Shown here: one piece after another, positions 16,783 through 26,082 of the stretch
Layout: each line of letters starts with the position of its first letter
Numbering within the stretch: the stretch's first letter is position 1
Origin: Legionella_C sp963803545
GTDB lineage: Bacteria > Pseudomonadota > Gammaproteobacteria > Legionellales > Legionellaceae
NCBI GenBank assembly: GCA_963803545.1
Contig: CAWDMX010000004.1
Span: 868,001 to 932,000 of the forward strand
DNA length: 64,000 bases
Reading direction: 5' to 3'
Notes under the pieces: model-generated
Databases searched by the model: none
Seen by the model: the letters and a program-made list of their open reading frames with translations, nothing else
What the model was told of the DNA's origin: nothing
Program-made: the position numbers and the translations under genes

Positions 16783-17263
16783 TATTTCGATTGGACTTTA
16801 TGCGAGGCGCCATAGTAATACGAAACTCTTTATAGTCCAAATACAATTTACTATTTACGGGACGTGCCCCTGTATTTTCAACACCAAAAATTTTTCCTTA
16901 AGCAAATAGAAAAACTGTATGGATGATTGCATGAGTTTAGCAAACCCATCTCTATGGCTAACGAATAGCGTTGCTAACTAATGTCGACAAACGCTACTTC
17001 TAATAAAAAGGCTTCCTGCGCTTTTAGTGTTTAAGTGCACGGACACAACTGCATCAAAAAATAGCGTTAACAACGCCGATGATAACCGTCAACTTTTTTT
17101 ACTATTCACAAGAAAGAACAGCTAATATAAAATTGACTTTTACTTGATGCCTAAAGTTGATTATTATATAACTTTATTGGTCTTTTTTTATTTTATAGCC
17201 CATGTTATTTATCAACTTGATAATCCGTACCTTACGGTCATCATTTTCATTTAAGGAATTATT
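16783..17263. other. Intergenic, divergent promoters
   Basis: 481 bases between comEC and the plus-strand secreted-protein gene. A possible sigma-70 promoter for the latter lies at 17144-17172 (TTGATG, 17 bases, TATAAC). No further gene or RNA is evident. Confidence 0.4.
17144..17172 (+). promoter_or_regulatory. Putative sigma-70 promoter
   Basis: TTGATG at 17144-17149 and TATAAC at 17167-17172 with a 17-base spacer, 91 bases upstream of the small secreted-protein gene. Confidence 0.35.
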
Positions 17264-17632
17264 ATGCTAAAAAAATTAAGTATTGGTTTATTGTGTGCCG
17301 GAGTTTTTTGTAGTGCTCATGCCTATAAAGCGATGCCGCTAACCAAAGACTATGTACTAAAGCCCAATATTGTAACGACCATTAAAAATTATTGGCCGAC
17401 CACCTTAACCGCTCATTGCACCATTGCATTAGAAGACCGTGTTCCAGCTACTGTGCAATTTACTGTTACGCACAAAGAAGGCAGTATTAACGATAATCCA
17501 TTGCCTGAAGGCTCTGTGTTTTATTTGCAAATAGAAAACGGCGCAACTTTTAATATTACCGCCGCTAGAGGAGCAAGTGTTGACATCCTCAACCACGGTA
17601 ATAAAGACGTTACGGCTTCCTGCTCATTGTAG
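17264..17632 (+). CDS. Small secreted protein, unknown
   Basis: A 122-residue protein with an evident signal peptide (MLKKLSIGLLCAGVF, cleavage after AHA near residue 20). The mature part of about 100 residues looks beta-rich and has two cysteines (in TAHCTIALED and at the C-terminal ASCSL) that could form a disulfide. AAGGA lies eight bases before ATG and a plausible promoter lies at 17144-17172. I do not recognise a family; periplasmic or extracellular localisation is the only safe inference. Confidence 0.75.
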   Translation: MLKKLSIGLLCAGVFCSAHAYKAMPLTKDYVLKPNIVTTIKNYWPTTLTAHCTIALEDRVPATVQFTVTHKEGSINDNPLPEGSVFYLQIENGATFNITAARGASVDILNHGNKDVTASCSL

Positions 17633-17898
17633 AACTACCGGTTTAAATCACAATTGTTTAGGATTTATACAAAAGCGATTGGTTATCGGTTTTAAACATT
17701 TTTAATATTTTTTAAAACTTTTAGCCTGTAACCAAACCGCTTCGTATAATTAATTCCTAAAACTTAAAAAATTGTGTACAGTACTTTACTCACGGCATCA
17801 AAGTATTAGAACGTCGTACGAACTGTTTTGTAATTTTTTAATTCACAATAAACAATCTATCTACTATCATAGGCGCTTTATATTTAGGATATGTTTAA

Positions 17899-19272
17899 AT
17901 GGGTCTAACATCTTTAAACGCCATTTCACCTATAGATGGACGTTACCACTCTAAAACCTTAGGATTAAACCGTTTTTTTAGCGAATACGCTTTAATTTAT
18001 TACCGATTAAAAGTTGAAATTCAATGGCTTAAATCACTGGGGAATAATTCTTCTATTATTGAAATACCGCAGTTATCGACCCAAGCATCTGCCTATCTGG
18101 GAGAAATTTTATCCTCTTTTGATGACGCAGAAGCGCACAAAGTTAAAGCGCTTGAAAAACAAACCAACCACGACGTTAAAGCCATTGAGTATTACTTGAA
18201 AGAAAAACTTCAAGAGTCCCAGGAGCTTAGCCAATACGCAGACTTTATCCATTTTGCCTGTACTTCTGAAGACATCAACAATCTCGCTTACGCCCTTATG
18301 ATGAAGGAGGCAATTCTTCAAGTTATTCAGCCAACGCTTGCAGAAATTATTGGCGGTATTACCATGCTGGGTAAACAACACGGCGACGCGGCAATGCTTG
18401 CTCGCACCCATGGTCAACCGGCTACCCCTACGACATTAGGAAAAGAGTTGGTCAACTTTGTTGCCCGGCTCAAACGCCCTTTACAACAATTAGCGGAAGT
18501 ACTAATTCCTGGTAAGTTCAATGGAGCAGTCGGCAATTATAATGCCCATGTTATTGCATACCCTGATGTGGATTGGCGTAAACATTGCGCTAATTTTGTT
18601 GTGTCTTTAGGGTTGTCGTTTAATGGCTATACGACTCAAATTGAACCCCACGATGGTATTTCTGAGGTGTGTCATATAATGATGCGCATCAATAATATTC
18701 TTCTGGATTACACTCAAGATGTTTGGACTTATATATCGCTTAATTATTTCACCCAAAAATCGGTCGCTAATGAAGTGGGTTCTTCAACTATGCCGCACAA
18801 AATTAACCCTATCGATTTTGAAAATGCGGAGGGCAATTTAGGCTTAGCCAACGCAATGTTCAATCATTTTGCAAATAAGCTTACAAAATCTCGCATGCAG
18901 CGTGATTTATCGGACTCTACCGTTTTACGCAATTTAGGGGCCGCCTTTGCTTACGGCTTAATAGCCTATCAAGCGATTGCTAAGGGCAATGAAAAACTGC
19001 AAATTAACAAATCTGCTTTGCAGGCTGATTTAGATGAAAATTGGGGAGTTTTAGCAGAAGCGATACAAACAGTTATGCGCCGGTATCAAATACCCAATGC
19101 CTACGAGCAACTGAAAGAACTAACCCGGGGCCAAAACAGTATTAATAGTGAAACATTGAAAAACTTCATCAACCAATCCGCGCTTCCCCAAAGCGCAAAA
19201 GACCAACTTATTGATTTAACACCCGCAAAATATACGGGATTAGCCGCGTTATTAGTTAAGGCTTTTTCATGA
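17899..19272 (+). CDS. purB: Adenylosuccinate lyase
   Basis: A 457-residue homotetrameric enzyme of purine synthesis. It catalyses two eliminations of fumarate: SAICAR to AICAR and adenylosuccinate to AMP. Visible motifs are the start LTSLNAISPIDGRYHSKT, FIHFACTSEDINN, the catalytic-His region ARTHGQPATPTTLGKE, and the fumarase-superfamily signature GSSTMPHKINPIDFEN with the mobile-loop serine. Length matches the gammaproteobacterial family. Its stop overlaps nadB by four bases (ATGA), making purB-nadB-nadA a probable operon that links purine and NAD supply; fumarate is also a possible electron acceptor for NadB. Confidence 0.97.
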   Translation: MGLTSLNAISPIDGRYHSKTLGLNRFFSEYALIYYRLKVEIQWLKSLGNNSSIIEIPQLSTQASAYLGEILSSFDDAEAHKVKALEKQTNHDVKAIEYYLKEKLQESQELSQYADFIHFACTSEDINNLAYALMMKEAILQVIQPTLAEIIGGITMLGKQHGDAAMLARTHGQPATPTTLGKELVNFVARLKRPLQQLAEVLIPGKFNGAVGNYNAHVIAYPDVDWRKHCANFVVSLGLSFNGYTTQIEPHDGISEVCHIMMRINNILLDYTQDVWTYISLNYFTQKSVANEVGSSTMPHKINPIDFENAEGNLGLANAMFNHFANKLTKSRMQRDLSDSTVLRNLGAAFAYGLIAYQAIAKGNEKLQINKSALQADLDENWGVLAEAIQTVMRRYQIPNAYEQLKELTRGQNSINSETLKNFINQSALPQSAKDQLIDLTPAKYTGLAALLVKAFS

Positions 19273-20909
19273 CAGAACGCTTTTCGCAGCAAGGTAGAGT
19301 GTGCGAATACAATGTTTTAGTACTAGGTAGTGGGCTTGCAGGGCTGCATTACTGCTTGCAACTCTTGCAGCTACAGCCTCGCTTAAAAATTGCCCTTATC
19401 AGCAAAGCTGACATAAGCGAATGCAACAGCCGCTACGCTCAAGGCGGTATTGCGGCCGCAATGAGCGCTACCGACTCGTTAGAGTCGCACATCAGCGACA
19501 CCATTGCCGCCGGTGACGGTCTTTGCTACGAACCCGCAGTTGAATTCATTATAAGACAAGCTCCAGAAGCAATTGTGCAACTGCAAAATTACGCTATTCC
19601 CTTTAGTAAGAACGCAAATGGTGCGTTAAGCTTAGCTAAAGAAGGCGGCCATACCGCTCGCCGAATAGTTAATGCCGGCGACCAAACCGGTTTAACCATT
19701 ACAGAAGTTTTAGTGGCCGCGGTTCGAACTCATCCACAAATTGACTTATTTGCGCATCATGTTGCTATCAATTTAATCACCCATTATCACCCTCATCGCA
19801 CGGACAACCAAGGCGAGGTTCTAGGCGCCTATATTCTAGATTGTGAAAAAAATTGCATTGATACTTTTACAGCAGGAGCCGTTATTTTAGCCACCGGTGG
19901 AGCCGGTAAAACCTATCGATTCACGAGCAACCCAATGATTGCAACCGGCGATGGCGTTGCCATGGCGTACCGCGCAGGCGCACGGGTTGGAAATTTAGAA
20001 TTCTACCAATTCCATCCTACTCTTCTTCACCACCATGCTCTTAATAATTTTCTAATCTCCGAAGCGGTTCGAGGAGAAGGCGCGCTCTTGAAAAATGCCG
20101 AGACAGGCAAACGTTTTATGCCGGACTACGCTCCCCACTACAGTGAGCTTTCGACTCGAGATATTGTTGCTCGGGCTATTTTCAGTGAAATTGAGCAAAG
20201 TCAAAAAGGCTTTGTACACTTAGATATCACGCACCAAAGCAAATCTTTTTTACAAAAACGCTTCCCTCAAATCTATCAAACATTGCTTGGCATTGGTATT
20301 GATATGAGTCAAGACATGATTCCGGTAGTTCCTGCAGCCCACTACCAATGCGGTGGAATTTTAACCGACGTAGATGGACGAACCGATTTAAAACGCTTAT
20401 ACGCCATAGGTGAGGTTGCGTTTACAGGACTGCACGGTGCCAATAGACTGGCTAGTAACTCATTGCTTGAAGCCGTAGTAATGGCGAGCAATGCCGCCCG
20501 ATGCAGTCTTAAAGACATATCCAGCCCCCTTAAAAATACCAACGGCATTGTTAGTTGGAGCTCTCCAGGAGAGATAAATACCCGCCGTGCTAGTCAAATT
20601 AACGCCCACTGGCTGGGCTTACGTGGCGAAATGAGTTCTTACGCGGGTATAGTACGAACCGAAGCCGGGCTTGAAGATTTACTGCACCTAATTTCCCGAC
20701 GGAAAAAAATAATAGATGGTTATTATTGGAATCATAAAATAACACGCGACTTTATAGAATTAAGAAATATTGTTCTGCATGCTGAATTAATCGTTAGCGC
20801 CGCTCTTGCACGCCGAGAATCGCGTGGTGGTCATTTTCGGGAAGATTACCCCAATAAAAGTAATTTTGCTCGCGAAAGTATTGTTCGTCTAACCTCTTTA
20901 CAAAATTAA
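19269..20909 (+). CDS. nadB: L-aspartate oxidase
   Basis: A 546-residue FAD flavoprotein that oxidises L-aspartate to iminoaspartate, the first step of de novo NAD synthesis. FAD-binding motif VLGSGLAGLHYCLQL is near the N-terminus (about residues 18-32). Further landmarks are SRYAQGGIAAAM, EGGHTARRI, a long succinate-dehydrogenase-like body with EAVRGEGALL and PAAHYQCGGI, and the C-terminal helical region ending ESRGGHFREDYP. It overlaps purB by four bases and precedes nadA by two, so its unstable product can be passed on by co-expressed NadA. Confidence 0.97.
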   Translation: MTERFSQQGRVCEYNVLVLGSGLAGLHYCLQLLQLQPRLKIALISKADISECNSRYAQGGIAAAMSATDSLESHISDTIAAGDGLCYEPAVEFIIRQAPEAIVQLQNYAIPFSKNANGALSLAKEGGHTARRIVNAGDQTGLTITEVLVAAVRTHPQIDLFAHHVAINLITHYHPHRTDNQGEVLGAYILDCEKNCIDTFTAGAVILATGGAGKTYRFTSNPMIATGDGVAMAYRAGARVGNLEFYQFHPTLLHHHALNNFLISEAVRGEGALLKNAETGKRFMPDYAPHYSELSTRDIVARAIFSEIEQSQKGFVHLDITHQSKSFLQKRFPQIYQTLLGIGIDMSQDMIPVVPAAHYQCGGILTDVDGRTDLKRLYAIGEVAFTGLHGANRLASNSLLEAVVMASNAARCSLKDISSPLKNTNGIVSWSSPGEINTRRASQINAHWLGLRGEMSSYAGIVRTEAGLEDLLHLISRRKKIIDGYYWNHKITRDFIELRNIVLHAELIVSAALARRESRGGHFREDYPNKSNFARESIVRLTSLQN

Positions 20910-20911
20910 TA

Positions 20912-22255
20912 GTGAGAACCGCTATGTTTGAGCGCGATAGTACCTACCAGCCTGAAAAATCGATAATGTCTATCACCAATGATATGACTATTTGCCAAAG
21001 TGATTACCCTCTCGATTGGTATCAACCGGAGTTTGCACCCTACGCTCAGGAGTACCTCGCACTTCCAGACAGAAAACTTACGACGGTATTGCGATGGATG
21101 ACCCCCTACATGGATAAGGTACGCGACCATTTTGGGCCTCAGTTAATGCTGTTAGCCCATTACTATATGGGCGGTGATATTGTACGGCTGGTTGAGCAAT
21201 TCGACGGGCATATTGGTGACTCGTATCAACTGGCTTTAATGGCAGCACAGCACCCCGAAAAATCGATAATCGTCGAATCGGCGGTGCATTTTATGGCTGA
21301 GTCCATAAGCATACTTGCCCATGCTAACCAACAAGTTTATATCACCAACCCTAAGTCCGGATGCACTATGGAAATGTTGGCTAAAGATTTTATGGTGGAG
21401 CCTGCTTTTGAAGAGCTCAATGCTCGATACGGTAAAGACGCAATTTTACCGGTTTGTTATATGAACACCTCCGGTCGCGTAAAAGCCATGACCGGCGCCC
21501 AAGGCGGCGCTGTGTGCACAAGCTCGAATGTGAAGAAAATCTTTCAATGGGCATTGGCACAAAATAAAAAAATTCTATTTATACCCGATCAACATATGGG
21601 AGAAAATGTTGCTTACTGGCTTGGTATTGACAAGCTTGCTTATTGGCCAGGGGGAACCGCAGGAGCGCAATACGCACTAGCCCACCAAGACTCCGCAACG
21701 CTCAAAACCTTTGATGAGGCACAAGTTATTCTTTTTGCTAGTCAATGCGCGGTACACACCGTTTATAGCGCTCAAATGTGTGATTATTGGCAGCAAAAAG
21801 GGTATACAACTATTGTTCATCCCGAATGCCGCAACAGTGTTATTCGTACGGCGCAGCATGCTGGGTCTACCGCTTTTATATGGGATTATGTAGTGCATGA
21901 TCGAGCCGGCACTAAGAAATACGCTATTGGCACTGAAAACCACATGGTTGAAAATCTAAGTCAATATTGTAAAAATCTTGGAATAACGGTGATAAACCTT
22001 GCAGCCGTACCCAACGCGTCTATCGACCAGGGTTGCGGATGCGCAACCATGTCCCGAAACGACGCCCCCCACCTAGTGGGCCTTCTGGATTGTTTACGCT
22101 TAGGCAGGACAATGCAATACAACGAAATAAAAGCCGGTGATGTGGTCAATGAATTCAGCGGTATTCGCCGACGCTTACCAGAAGAAAGTCAACAATGGGT
22201 TATTGATAATGCTAAAAAATCGTTGCAAAAAATGATTGAAATAACAGAAAGTTAG
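20912..22255 (+). CDS. nadA: Quinolinate synthase
   Basis: A 447-residue [4Fe-4S] enzyme condensing iminoaspartate with dihydroxyacetone phosphate to quinolinate. Fe-S cysteines are visible in GGAVCTSSN, VHPECRNSV and GCGCATMSRN; substrate-site stretches are MLLAHYYMGGDIV and IFIPDQHMG-like LFIPDQHMGENVA. It is about 100 residues longer than E. coli NadA, mostly at the N-terminus. The frame opens at GTG 20912; ATG 20924 is a possible alternative and neither has a strong ribosome site. Third gene of purB-nadB-nadA, followed by a hairpin terminator. nadC is not in the window. Confidence 0.96.
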   Translation: MRTAMFERDSTYQPEKSIMSITNDMTICQSDYPLDWYQPEFAPYAQEYLALPDRKLTTVLRWMTPYMDKVRDHFGPQLMLLAHYYMGGDIVRLVEQFDGHIGDSYQLALMAAQHPEKSIIVESAVHFMAESISILAHANQQVYITNPKSGCTMEMLAKDFMVEPAFEELNARYGKDAILPVCYMNTSGRVKAMTGAQGGAVCTSSNVKKIFQWALAQNKKILFIPDQHMGENVAYWLGIDKLAYWPGGTAGAQYALAHQDSATLKTFDEAQVILFASQCAVHTVYSAQMCDYWQQKGYTTIVHPECRNSVIRTAQHAGSTAFIWDYVVHDRAGTKKYAIGTENHMVENLSQYCKNLGITVINLAAVPNASIDQGCGCATMSRNDAPHLVGLLDCLRLGRTMQYNEIKAGDVVNEFSGIRRRLPEESQQWVIDNAKKSLQKMIEITES

Positions 22256-22307
22256 AGGCATCCTGATTAGAGGAAGAGAAACCGTCATGCTTTTTTCAAA
22301 CCACTCC

Positions 22308-22341
22308 AAATCGCCTAAAACCTACGTTTAAGGCGATTTTC
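22308..22341 (+). terminator. Terminator after nadA
   Basis: Hairpin AAATCGCCT...AGGCGATTT followed by TTC-rich sequence, 53 bases after the nadA stop. Confidence 0.7.
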
Positions 22342-22496
22342 TATGATGTATACGCTGTGCTAAACAGGCGTGGATTTATCAAGAGACGTAATTCTTGGAT
22401 TAAATCCTGAAGCGGCTTGACCAATACAACTCGATTATTGCAACGGATTATTTTTGAACACTCCCTTCCATTGATTAAAACAGAGATACTTAGCAG

Positions 22497-23783
22497 ATGA
22501 AAATCCGATTGTCTTCTAACGTTTGGGCATTAGCGTGGCCGATGATGTTATCCAATATTTCTATTCCCTTATTAGGCATAGTAGATATTGCTATGGTTGG
22601 GCATTTACCGCAACCCAATGCGATTGCGACTGTGGCGCTGGGAACGATGATCTTTGATATATTGTTTTGGTGTTTTGGTTTTTTGCGCATGTCTACTACT
22701 GCTCTAGCTTCCCAAGAGCCTGATAGTCATCACATCTATTACCAAAGCATTCTTATTGCTCTAATTATTGCGCTGCTATTAATCGGTTTTAGAGCGGATA
22801 TAAAAAAAGGAACTTTGCTGTTTGTTCATACTGATGATGGCGTTAAAAAGATGTTGGCTAGCTACGTTAGTATTCGAATTTTTGCGGCCATACCAACTTT
22901 TATTAATTATGTTAACTATGGATTTCTCTTTGGTCGTCACGACACCAAAACTCCATTGGCTCTGATATTGGTTGCTAATACCTGCGCTGTAATTTTGGAT
23001 TATATCTTTGTCTGGCATTTGGGTTTAGGCGCAGATGGCATTGCTTATGCTAATCTGATTACTCAAACTTTAAGCGCGGTCTTAGGAATAGGAGTAATTT
23101 ACAAACGCTATCTTGCAAAAGCAGCGCCAATAAACCTCAATTTATTATTCTCATTACAACGAAGCACGCAATTATTTTCATTAAACACGGATATTTTTAT
23201 CCGTACCATATTATTAGTTATAACCACCTCCTTTTTTACGCGGCAAAGCGCGTATTTAGGCGTAGATATTGTTGCTGCCAATGTAATTCTAATGAATATG
23301 CAATTATGTACGAGCTTTGCCTTAGATGGTTTTGCTATTGCTGCTGAAACCTTAGTTGGACGTGCGGTAGGTAACAACGATACACGAGATTTTTATCGTC
23401 AAATAAATGATTGCGCGCACTGGTCTGGCGTCTTTGCGTTAACTATTACATGCGCGTATTTTTTATTTGGACCGTTGTTAATTTCTTTTATGACGTCCTT
23501 AGCCGCCGTGAAGCGCATAGCAATGCACAGCTTACTCTGGGTGGTATGTTTACCTTTACTCTCCATGCCAGGATTTCTTTTAGATGGGATATTTATTGGC
23601 GCAGCAGACTCTAAACCCTTGCGCAATTCGATGGTATTTGCGACCCTTTTTGTCTTTATACCCACATGGTACCTATCCCAAGCGCTCGCTAATCAAGGTC
23701 TGTGGTTGGCCTACACATGCTTTATGCTCGCACGAGGCGCTTATTTATCAGTGGTACTTACTCATCGATATAAATCTCGCTAA
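22497..23783 (+). CDS. MATE-family efflux transporter
   Basis: A 428-residue integral membrane protein of the MATE (DinF-like) family: twelve hydrophobic segments in two homologous halves. The start includes WALAWPMMLSNISIPLLGIVD and motif VAMVGHLPQPNAIA-like IAMVGHLP, and the C-terminal half begins near residue 215. Members exchange Na+ or H+ for cationic drugs or metabolites. DinF in E. coli follows lexA; here there is no such neighbour. A gene-local reading frame with no operon partners; substrate unknown. Confidence 0.9.
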   Translation: MKIRLSSNVWALAWPMMLSNISIPLLGIVDIAMVGHLPQPNAIATVALGTMIFDILFWCFGFLRMSTTALASQEPDSHHIYYQSILIALIIALLLIGFRADIKKGTLLFVHTDDGVKKMLASYVSIRIFAAIPTFINYVNYGFLFGRHDTKTPLALILVANTCAVILDYIFVWHLGLGADGIAYANLITQTLSAVLGIGVIYKRYLAKAAPINLNLLFSLQRSTQLFSLNTDIFIRTILLVITTSFFTRQSAYLGVDIVAANVILMNMQLCTSFALDGFAIAAETLVGRAVGNNDTRDFYRQINDCAHWSGVFALTITCAYFLFGPLLISFMTSLAAVKRIAMHSLLWVVCLPLLSMPGFLLDGIFIGAADSKPLRNSMVFATLFVFIPTWYLSQALANQGLWLAYTCFMLARGAYLSVVLTHRYKSR

Positions 23784-24244
23784 GCTCTACACCCTGATCT
23801 GGGACTAAAAACTGTATTCAAACTTGAAATCATCCTCAAAAATTTAGCTTTATGCGGTAATAAATGAAAGAGGAACTGTGGAATTAACGTCATAGATGCT
23901 TAACCAAACGCCACCCTTTTTCACAGAACCTCTATAACGAGACAGCGACAGGCTTGTGGAATTGAACACTAACGCTTTTTGAAAGTTCATGCGGTTATTA
24001 AGAGTATTGGAGTATTAATTGTCTTTAACATAGTAAGAGGTGATGCACAAACGCCTTACACTAAGGATTATTCATCATGAAGTCTTTTTAGATTAATGAG
24101 TAGGATTATTAAAAAGCAAAAAATCCTGATTGAAAAAGTAGAGTGATTTATACAAAAACTAATCTTTTATTTATAATTATTTAAGAGTAAAAACAGTAAA
24201 ACTGTGATGATTTAACACGGGGAATTAAAATATTTTTTAAAAAT
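23784..24244. other. Intergenic, no gene seen
   Basis: About 460 bases between the MATE gene and the terminator of the cold-shock gene. No reading frame, tRNA or recognised small RNA is apparent by eye. Confidence 0.45.
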
Positions 24245-24271
24245 AAGAAACCTGCTAAAAGCAGGTTTCTT
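24245..24271 (-). terminator. Terminator of cold-shock gene
   Basis: Perfect hairpin AAGAAACCTGC-TAAAA-GCAGGTTTCTT located 21 bases after the minus-strand stop codon, with T-rich sequence following on that strand. Confidence 0.85.
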
Positions 24272-24291
24272 GAAGAAATAAAGTATAGTTA

Positions 24292-24498
24292 CTATACAAC
24301 TTCAACTTCTTCAGCTTGCGGGCCTTTTTGACCTTGGCTAGCTTTAAATAATACGCTTGCGCCTTCTGTTAGGGTTTTGAAACCACCACCAGTAATTGCG
24401 CTGAAATGCACAAAGTAATCTTTGCCATTGCTTTCAATGAAACCAAAACCTTTACCTTCATTAAACCATTTAACCGTACCGCGGATTTTATCTGACAT
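24292..24498 (-). CDS. Cold-shock protein, CspA family
   Basis: A 68-residue single-domain nucleic-acid chaperone with the RNP1 motif GKGFGFIES and RNP2 motif DYFVHFSAI. Full length for the family. It binds single-stranded RNA/DNA and melts secondary structure. A ribosome site AGGAA precedes ATG. It is monocistronic with its own hairpin terminator. The 5' leader before it is about 90 bases to the next gene, so a long cspA-like thermosensor leader is not obvious. Which paralogue it is cannot be decided. Confidence 0.95.
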   Translation of the reverse strand: MSDKIRGTVKWFNEGKGFGFIESNGKDYFVHFSAITGGGFKTLTEGASVLFKASQGQKGPQAEEVEVV

Positions 24499-24592
24499 GT
24501 TGCTTCCTATTGTTTACTTAACTTTTCACTTCAGCATAATAGACCAGTTTCCTGATTTAGTACACATAATTATAGTGAACTTATGATTTTAC

Positions 24593-24934
24593 TCAGACGT
24601 ATAATAACCTATCTAACTTGGCAGCGCAAATAAAGTCGTTCAAAGATAATCCTTTTAACGCGTGCGTCATGAAATTTACTACGCAATAATTGTAACCAAG
24701 GCTTAAATCTGGATGGTGATTTTCTTTATTAGCTATCCAGGCGACGGCGTTAACAAAGGCCATCGTTTCATAAAAATCTTTAAAGGCGAACGTCCTGGAA
24801 ATAGCGGTGTTATCAGCATTTACTTCCCATTTTTTGTCGACTTGCGGCATTAAATTTTCAATTTGTTCGCGATTTAACGGCGCACCAATACCCTCACAGG
24901 ATTGGCAACGCTGCTGCTGTAACTCACTTCCCAT
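24593..24934 (-). CDS. phhB: Pterin-4a-carbinolamine dehydratase
   Basis: A 113-residue enzyme that dehydrates 4a-hydroxytetrahydrobiopterin, recycling the cofactor of phenylalanine hydroxylase. The hallmark ENHHPDLSLGYN (histidines about 74-75 with Pro-Asp) and the downstream His of MTHALKGLS are conserved. Length is normal. AGGAG lies six bases before ATG. It is nine bases downstream of hisC on the same strand; a phenylalanine hydroxylase gene is not in the window, so aromatic turnover is inferred from the family. Confidence 0.93.
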   Translation of the reverse strand: MGSELQQQRCQSCEGIGAPLNREQIENLMPQVDKKWEVNADNTAISRTFAFKDFYETMAFVNAVAWIANKENHHPDLSLGYNYCVVNFMTHALKGLSLNDFICAAKLDRLLYV

Positions 24935-24943
24935 ATAATACTC

Positions 24944-26056
24944 CTACTGGTTTAAAATAATCTCTAATTGGCTTAAAAAATGGTAAACTTGTTGGGTGGT
25001 TCCAACGCTTACACGTAAATATTCATCCATAAAGTAGGGCTGCAACGGCCTAACAATTATCCCCTTTTCCAATAAAGCTTGGAAAACAGTGGCACTTGCA
25101 CGACCCAAATACACCGTTATAAAATTACACGCCGAGGGAATGAACTGCACTCCCAACTTTGTCAGCCCTAAGGCTAACAGTTGTTTATTTTTTTCATTTT
25201 CAGCGCGCGTTTTAAATAAAAAATCACGATCCCCTAAAGCCGCTAGTCCCGCTTCTAGAGCTACTTGATTGACGGTGAAAGGTAGCATTATTTTTTTGAG
25301 CAATGCAACTATCCCCGCATCACAAATACCGTAACCGAGGCGTAAACCCGCTAAACCGTAAGCTTTAGAAAAAGTACGTGTAATCACTAGATTGGGGTAT
25401 TGTGCTAATAAACTTAACCCTGCAGATTCTGTCAAAGGATAGGCGTATTCGTAGTAGGCTTCATCCAGTACAACTATTACAGAATCTGGTATAGAATCCA
25501 TCAGCAAAATTAATTTTTCTTTGGCTATTAATAGACCCGTTGGGTTGTTTGGGTTAGCCAGAAACAAAAGAGCCGTCTGATTGGTGCAGGCTTTTGCCAA
25601 AGCGGGTATATCCACTTCAAAGTTTGCTGTTAGTGGACTTGTTTTTACAGGAATACCCAGTAATTGAGCCTGAATGCTGAAGGTTGCAAACGCTTTATCA
25701 TGAGTAAGCATGTGTTTATTTTGATGAAGCGCAAAGGTTATAAGCAGTAAAGTAAACAGCAAATCAGAGCCATTGCTGACTATCAGTTGGCTGTTGTCAA
25801 CGGCGAGTTGGTCTGCAAGTGCTTGTTGTAGAGGATGGTAATCCACAGCAGGATAGGCGGCAAGTTGGTGCTCGGTCATCGACGCAATTGCTTGCTGCAC
25901 CATAGAACTGCAGCCTAGGGGATTTTCATTACTGGCCAGCTTAATAACAGTCGTAAGCCCATAGCGGTTGCGAATTTCGCTAACCGATTTACCCGCAACA
26001 TAGGGGTGCAGTGTGTTGATTCCTTCGTGCACTAAACTTGTGTAATTCAACGTCAA
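24944..26056 (-). CDS. hisC: Histidinol-phosphate/aromatic aminotransferase
   Basis: A 370-residue fold-type I PLP aminotransferase. Visible motifs are IKLASNENPLGCS at the N-terminus, ANPNNPTGLL, VLDEAYYEYA and the PLP-lysine site TRTFSKAYGLAGLRLGYG. Family members convert histidinol phosphate, and many paralogues act on phenylalanine or tyrosine. It is not among other his genes but directly upstream of phhB and 26 bases downstream of dgt, so an aromatic-amino-acid role (the HisC2 type) is plausible. The choice between the two substrates is not decidable here. Confidence 0.9.
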   Translation of the reverse strand: MTLNYTSLVHEGINTLHPYVAGKSVSEIRNRYGLTTVIKLASNENPLGCSSMVQQAIASMTEHQLAAYPAVDYHPLQQALADQLAVDNSQLIVSNGSDLLFTLLLITFALHQNKHMLTHDKAFATFSIQAQLLGIPVKTSPLTANFEVDIPALAKACTNQTALLFLANPNNPTGLLIAKEKLILLMDSIPDSVIVVLDEAYYEYAYPLTESAGLSLLAQYPNLVITRTFSKAYGLAGLRLGYGICDAGIVALLKKIMLPFTVNQVALEAGLAALGDRDFLFKTRAENEKNKQLLALGLTKLGVQFIPSACNFITVYLGRASATVFQALLEKGIIVRPLQPYFMDEYLRVSVGTTQQVYHFLSQLEIILNQ

Positions 26057-26082
26057 TTTCCTTCTCCCTGAGACAGTCCCAT